Positions 60,653-64,000 of a stretch of DNA of 64,000 bases are shown here, piece after piece; the stretch's first letter is position 1; each line of letters begins with the position of its first letter. A model generated the notes under the pieces. The model saw nothing but the letters and a program-made list of their open reading frames with translations, had not been told where the DNA came from and did not search any database. Source of the stretch: Kiloniella litopenaei (lineage in GTDB: Bacteria; Pseudomonadota; Alphaproteobacteria; Kiloniellales; Kiloniellaceae). Made by a program: the position numbers and the translations under genes. Where the stretch lies: the NCBI RefSeq assembly GCF_000982415.1, contig NZ_LANI01000001.1, positions 186,001 through 250,000 of the forward strand, given 5' to 3'.

Positions 60653-60668
60653 GAGAAGAAATTTTCTC
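60653..60668. promoter_or_regulatory. 16-bp palindrome upstream of the GNAT-LuxR operon
   Basis: GAGAAGAAATTTTCTC is symmetric except for one pair. It lies 47 bp upstream of the GNAT start, where a lux-box-like site for the co-encoded LuxR regulator would be expected. Confidence 0.4.
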
Positions 60669-61472
60669 GCGCTAAAGGTGTTAAAGCAGGTTATAAAACA
60701 CCCAATAACCACGATAAATTTAAGCTAAAAAGATCATCTTTGGCAAAAACGATATCTGATTTATTTGCTCAAGTTTCCGTATTTTTTTATGCAAATTTGC
60801 TTCGTGTCTGGCAGCAGGAATTCATCTTGTTTTCATAGCGACACCAAAAAACAAATATTTTTCCCTGAAAGAACAACGCCCTGCCTCACCTTATTCCAAC
60901 AAAAACCCACACGAACTTTGCACTATATCAAACAGGTACTTAACCCCAAATATAGCCCCTTCAAAACCACCGCCATACAACCACTATTACAATTATGTGA
61001 AATTCTTCTTCTCAAAAGACGTATTTTCGGGTTATAGTATTTGGAAAGTTGTTGACGTAAGTGCGTTACCTGAGTGTTTAGCAAGACCACTAGGGGGGCC
61101 AACAGATGACTGATCATAAGAATTATCACACCGGATATCTCTCTCGGGATCTGACAGAGTATAACCGTTTCCATGATCAGAAAGTTAGCGCTTCCAATAT
61201 TGGCTCCTTCAGGCTTTGTTTTTTATACGCGCTTATAAAAACAGTTTCTATTTTCAAAGATTTTTCTTTTAGCACTTTCTGTACAGCACTGGTCGTTTGC
61301 ATAAAACATTTGGTTCTTCACCATATTATTAAAATTCTATGTGGTCCTCCCTCAACATTTTGGGTTTTCCGTCAAAAAGCTCCGATTTGCTGTCATTTAA
61401 ATCACCATTCTCTTTTAAGCCATAAAACCTCCCTACCCTGAGCAAGTATAGTTTGTGTCAACTTGCTAACTT

Positions 61473-61502
61473 CCCCGGCCTCCCTTAGCCGGGGATTTTT
61501 TT
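61473..61502 (+). terminator. Rho-independent terminator without an obvious gene
   Basis: CCCCGGC and GCCGGGG form a 7-bp GC stem around CTCCCTTA, followed by ATTTTTTT. A second hairpin, AGCAAGT (61441-61447) with ACTTGCT (61461-61467), lies just before it. Confidence 0.92.
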
Positions 61503-61677
61503 ACCCCGTCCTTTGGATCAGTCATTTCCCGACCCGATAATTACGCCTCAAAATCACCCCTCAAAATTTCAGCCCAAATTACAACAGGCAAAAACCTATT
61601 GTTCTGCCAGGCTGAATCTTTAATATTTCCCAAATTGCATTTACATCAGATAGTTAAAGCAGGGCCAAAGGCAAACC

Positions 61678-62271
61678 ATGACTGATATCCCGTTAAAATG
61701 CACCTGTGGCGAGGTAAAGGGCATCGCACGTAATATATCGCCGCACACCGCAAGGCGTGTGATCTGTTACTGCCAGGATTGCCAGGACTTTGCGCGAAAG
61801 CTTGACCGTGCAGATGATATTCTCAATGCCTTTGGCGGGACTGATATTATTCAAATAACACCTTCACAGGTCGAAATTACCCTCGGAAAAGATCGTTTGC
61901 GTTATTTAAAACTGTCCGAAAAAGGAATTTACCGTTGGTACACGGACTGTTGTAAAACACCCGCCGGGAATATGATTGGTCCCAAGTTTCCCTTTTTAGG
62001 TGTTGTCCATAATTTCATAGCGCAAAATGATGCCCCAAACGATATAAGAGGCAAAATTTTAGGGCCTGTCCGATATTCAATAATGGAAAAGGATATCATC
62101 AAACCACTTGTTACGCCGCCCCCGGAAATGCCAAGGGCAGAGCATTCGGCAGATAAATTTCCCCTTGGTCTGATGATTAAAATTTTCACACGGTTATTTC
62201 TTGATACCCTTAGCGGGAAAAACAAACCCAATCCCTATTTCAAACCCGACGGAACACCTATTTCAGAATAG
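61678..62271 (+). CDS. DUF6151 / Gfa-like cysteine-rich protein
   Basis: A 197-residue soluble protein. The N-terminus has CTCGEVKGIA and CYCQDCQDFARKLDRAD, with a further TDCCKTPAGN around residue 88. This pattern matches DUF6151, related to the glutathione-dependent formaldehyde-activating (Gfa/CENP-V) zinc fold. The cysteines probably bind zinc. Function unknown. It stands alone after the terminator at 61473-61502. Confidence 0.85.
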   Translation: MTDIPLKCTCGEVKGIARNISPHTARRVICYCQDCQDFARKLDRADDILNAFGGTDIIQITPSQVEITLGKDRLRYLKLSEKGIYRWYTDCCKTPAGNMIGPKFPFLGVVHNFIAQNDAPNDIRGKILGPVRYSIMEKDIIKPLVTPPPEMPRAEHSADKFPLGLMIKIFTRLFLDTLSGKNKPNPYFKPDGTPISE

Positions 62272-62653
62272 ATATTTCCCCGGAAACAGCTACACACGAA
62301 TAAATCAGGAAATAATCGGCCTATTTTCTTTTCTGTTCCCGTACTTTTACTGAAACACGACAAGGAATTTCGGATTTTGGAACGTCAAAAACCCGGGTCA
62401 GGCCTTTAAAAAAAGTAAGCAGTGGTTTTAGTAATACCATTACGGTCTTCCTTATGAGTTTGCTTTTTATCTGTTCCCACGTTTTGGAACATTCTTTCCG
62501 GGGTCGCCTGTTGGAACTTATCCAAACCCCTTTACCTTGCGAGCAAATTTATCAAGGAGCACCCTTAGCAATGAGTGTGTTTACAGACTATATTTTGCCA
62601 AAGAGTCTTTAAAAATAATTTAACAAATAAATCAGATTACGTATGAAAAGGAT
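62272..62653. other. Intergenic region, about 380 bp, holding a small gene
   Basis: Spacer between the DUF6151 gene and the binding-protein/Cache gene. It contains a 39-residue minus-strand gene with a good ribosome site (62321-62440). The rest shows nothing I can support. Confidence 0.4.
62321..62440 (-). CDS. Small basic protein, 39 residues
   Basis: Reads MVLLKPLLTFFKGLTRVFDV at the N-terminus and ends in VKVREQKRK before TAG. AAGGA lies 8 nt upstream of the ATG, which is ideal spacing. The first half looks amphipathic or membrane-associating and the second half is basic. The codon choice looks like that of its neighbours. It is encoded on the opposite strand to the DUF6151 gene and downstream of the binding-protein/Cache gene, and it is too short for most gene callers. 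I do not recognise it. Confidence 0.5.
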   Translation of the reverse strand: MVLLKPLLTFFKGLTRVFDVPKSEIPCRVSVKVREQKRK

Positions 62654-63949
62654 CTAAAATGGCATCCCCTCAGCGTAATCACGAAGAGAAATATCCGCAT
62701 CAAATCCAAAGGTGATTGCAGCAATTTTTCTATCCGTTTCAGGGTTAAAAATCGGCACTGTTACCGAAACCAGAAACTTACGCGCCGAGCTATCGAATTG
62801 AATTCGAGAAAAATTTATTGGCTCACTATCATCAAAAATACGACGGTACTTTTCTTCGTCTCCCTGCCAGTAATCCGACGTAATCTGGCTAAGGCCCAAT
62901 ATATATCCCTGATCATCAAAAACAAAAACTTCAGAAATTTTACCCTGCGACTTTTGTTCCATTTGCTTTAATTTTTTAGATAATGAATTCGCCAAAATGG
63001 ATTTCATAAAAGGGGTCAGAGTTTTTTGTTGCCCTTGTCTGGCCTCTATCCACGCCACGTCCTGTTGTCGCCTGGTAATCATTTTGCCGGTAACAGCTGT
63101 GTGGTCGCGGTCGCTGCTTTCGTTAGCCTGCTTAACAATAATATCTTGTAAACCCTCAAAAGAAGCAAAGGCCATTGCTAGATCAGCAAGTCTTTGCTTT
63201 TCAGTTACCGTAGGCTGTTTTTCATCTGCAGGACAGAGATCAATTCGACCATTAAATTCATCTAAAAATGTAGGGTTAAGTGCCAGAAAATCATATGAAA
63301 AATGAGCAACAAGGGGAACATAGCGCACAAAGGAAGATCCAACATTCTCCACACTTAAGTCATTTTCTTTGGCGGCTTGATAAAAAGCGGCCTCATCAGC
63401 CAAAACATAATCAACCCGTTTATTTAACAGAACTTTGATCAAGCTCTTCATATCACTGGAAAAAGCAGTCTTCTCAAATCGATGTTGCGACAACCAACTT
63501 CCTTCATTCGATCCAAGAACACTACCTATTCTGTCACTAAGATTAGGTACGGGATCAATGGATGTATCCAACGGCGCCAAAAGGCGAAAAAATTTCCACC
63601 TTTCCAGGGCCAGTGGTTCTGTTGCAATTCCCATTTTGTTCAATTCAACATTGGGAGTATTCAGAAAAAGACCATCCACCTTTCCTGTTGCCATTAGGTG
63701 CCGATTTCTGTTTGGCGGGGATAGAATAATTTCATAATTACGGCCCATTTGCGTCAAGACACATCGGACAACCTGTACACCTGTTCCTGTTAACTCTTTA
63801 CCAATCAAAAGCTGATAGGGCGGATGCAGATGCGTCCTGAGCTGAATAATAGCATCGGCATCTGCGGCATAACCAACAGCGGCATAAAAAAAAGACTGCC
63901 ACAAACACCCTGTAAGGGAACAAGCGATACATATCTTTCTCAGAAACAC
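62654..63949 (-). CDS. SBP_bac_3-like periplasmic protein fused to a Cache-like domain
   Basis: A 431-residue exported protein with a GTG start and GGAG 5 nt upstream. The signal peptide (hydrophobic 8-28) is followed by a binding-protein domain (about 30-245): LRTHLHPPYQLLIGKELTGTGVQVVRCVL, PPNRNRHLMATGKVDGLF, KVLLNKRVDYVLADEAAFY. The second half (about 275-425) has a PDC/Cache-like pattern, with a helix LKQMEQKSQGKISEVFVFDDQGYILGLSQI and FLVSVTVPIFNPETDRKIAAITFGFDADI. There is no membrane anchor or signalling output domain after it. The combination suggests a periplasmic sensor subunit rather than a transporter component. Confidence 0.82.
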   Translation of the reverse strand: MFLRKICIACSLTGCLWQSFFYAAVGYAADADAIIQLRTHLHPPYQLLIGKELTGTGVQVVRCVLTQMGRNYEIILSPPNRNRHLMATGKVDGLFLNTPNVELNKMGIATEPLALERWKFFRLLAPLDTSIDPVPNLSDRIGSVLGSNEGSWLSQHRFEKTAFSSDMKSLIKVLLNKRVDYVLADEAAFYQAAKENDLSVENVGSSFVRYVPLVAHFSYDFLALNPTFLDEFNGRIDLCPADEKQPTVTEKQRLADLAMAFASFEGLQDIIVKQANESSDRDHTAVTGKMITRRQQDVAWIEARQGQQKTLTPFMKSILANSLSKKLKQMEQKSQGKISEVFVFDDQGYILGLSQITSDYWQGDEEKYRRIFDDSEPINFSRIQFDSSARKFLVSVTVPIFNPETDRKIAAITFGFDADISLRDYAEGMPF

Positions 63950-64000
63950 TTTATCTCCAATAATTACAGCACTAACAGCCCATAGTTCTGGTTCTAACTA

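Larger units (their letters stand above)
60607..61677. other. Gene-poor region, about 1.07 kb
   Basis: The largest stretch without a supported gene. It contains the palindrome at 60653-60668, a low-quality open frame at 60765-61037, a possible short ORF starting at 61106 after a run of six Gs (AGGGGGGCC), and a strong plus-strand terminator at 61473-61502 preceded by an AGCAAGT/ACTTGCT hairpin. The terminator implies that something upstream on the plus strand is transcribed, either a small RNA or a short gene. Confidence 0.5.

Noticed and set aside
60765-61037. Plus-strand open frame of 90 codons
   Set aside because: Composition and residue pattern look non-coding, there is no ribosome site, and it overlaps a region open on several frames.

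Overview
The window reads as a chromosomal segment of a free-living, probably marine, Gram-negative alphaproteobacterium. The support is the gene mix: a TRAP transporter set, many solitary periplasmic substrate-binding proteins, an RTX/VCBS-type secreted protein, an FMN-dependent lactate dehydrogenase with a FadR-type regulator, ThrE/EamA/LysE exporters, lipoproteins and tightly packed operons. By eye the GC content is in the middle to high 40s percent, with AT-rich patches and one more GC-rich patch (about 22.5-24.9 kb). No rRNA, tRNA, integrase, transposase, phage gene or CRISPR array was seen. The genus is not assigned; Terasakiella/Kiloniella-like bacteria would fit, but that is inference.

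Layout. 0-10.3 kb is a surface/secretion region: two membrane proteins, a (AG)15(AC)6 microsatellite, a 1361-residue RTX protein with four VCBS-like repeats and seven W-rich repeats, a cysteine-rich exported protein with an internal duplication, an exported nuclease-fold protein that lacks the DRGH catalytic motif, a LuxR-type regulator and a pyridoxamine-oxidase-like protein. Four 16-bp NarL-type 7-2-7 palindromes sit in promoter regions here and suggest a local regulon. 10.2-22.4 kb is mixed metabolism and transport: an SDR with an FAH-family gene broken by an in-frame TGA, a ThrE-like exporter, Mn-dependent pyrophosphatase, an orphan binding protein, an XRE/DUF2975 pair, a Sel1 protein, spermidine synthase, and an ArsR regulator overlapping an amine oxidase and divergent from an EamA exporter. 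22.5-24.9 kb holds an ECF sigma factor, its anti-sigma factor and a DUF4394 exported protein.

25-31 kb has MTA/SAH nucleosidase, a TetR/SDR divergent pair with three matching operators, a VOC protein, two orphan binding proteins and an AraC regulator. 31-34.3 kb is a complete TRAP transporter operon (dctPQM). 34.7-48.9 kb contains a CMD-family peroxidase-like protein, LysE, a glyoxalase, a WYL regulator with a divergent unknown protein, thiopurine methyltransferase, a GYF-RDD membrane protein with a coding minisatellite, a P-loop kinase, the DUF2157-DUF4401-GDYXXLXY membrane operon, lldD with its FadR-type regulator, and a LysR/EamA pair. 49-54.8 kb has a RES/Xre toxin-antitoxin module, another orphan binding protein, a cupin enzyme, two lipoproteins and an ABC-F ATPase. 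54.9-58.6 kb is a four-gene overlapping operon: DauR-type regulator, threonine-dehydratase-like enzyme, class I aminotransferase and ornithine-cyclodeaminase-family enzyme. It probably handles a beta-hydroxy amino acid through an imino acid. 58.9-64 kb has an XRE regulator, a GNAT/LuxR two-gene operon, a gene-poor stretch that ends in a strong terminator, a DUF6151 protein, a 39-residue small protein and a binding-protein/Cache fusion.

The most notable items are the NarL-box regulon with the DRGH-less nuclease homologue and RTX protein, the dehydratase/aminotransferase/imino-reductase operon, the GNAT-LuxR pair, and the set of five permease-less binding proteins, one fused to a Cache-like sensor domain.
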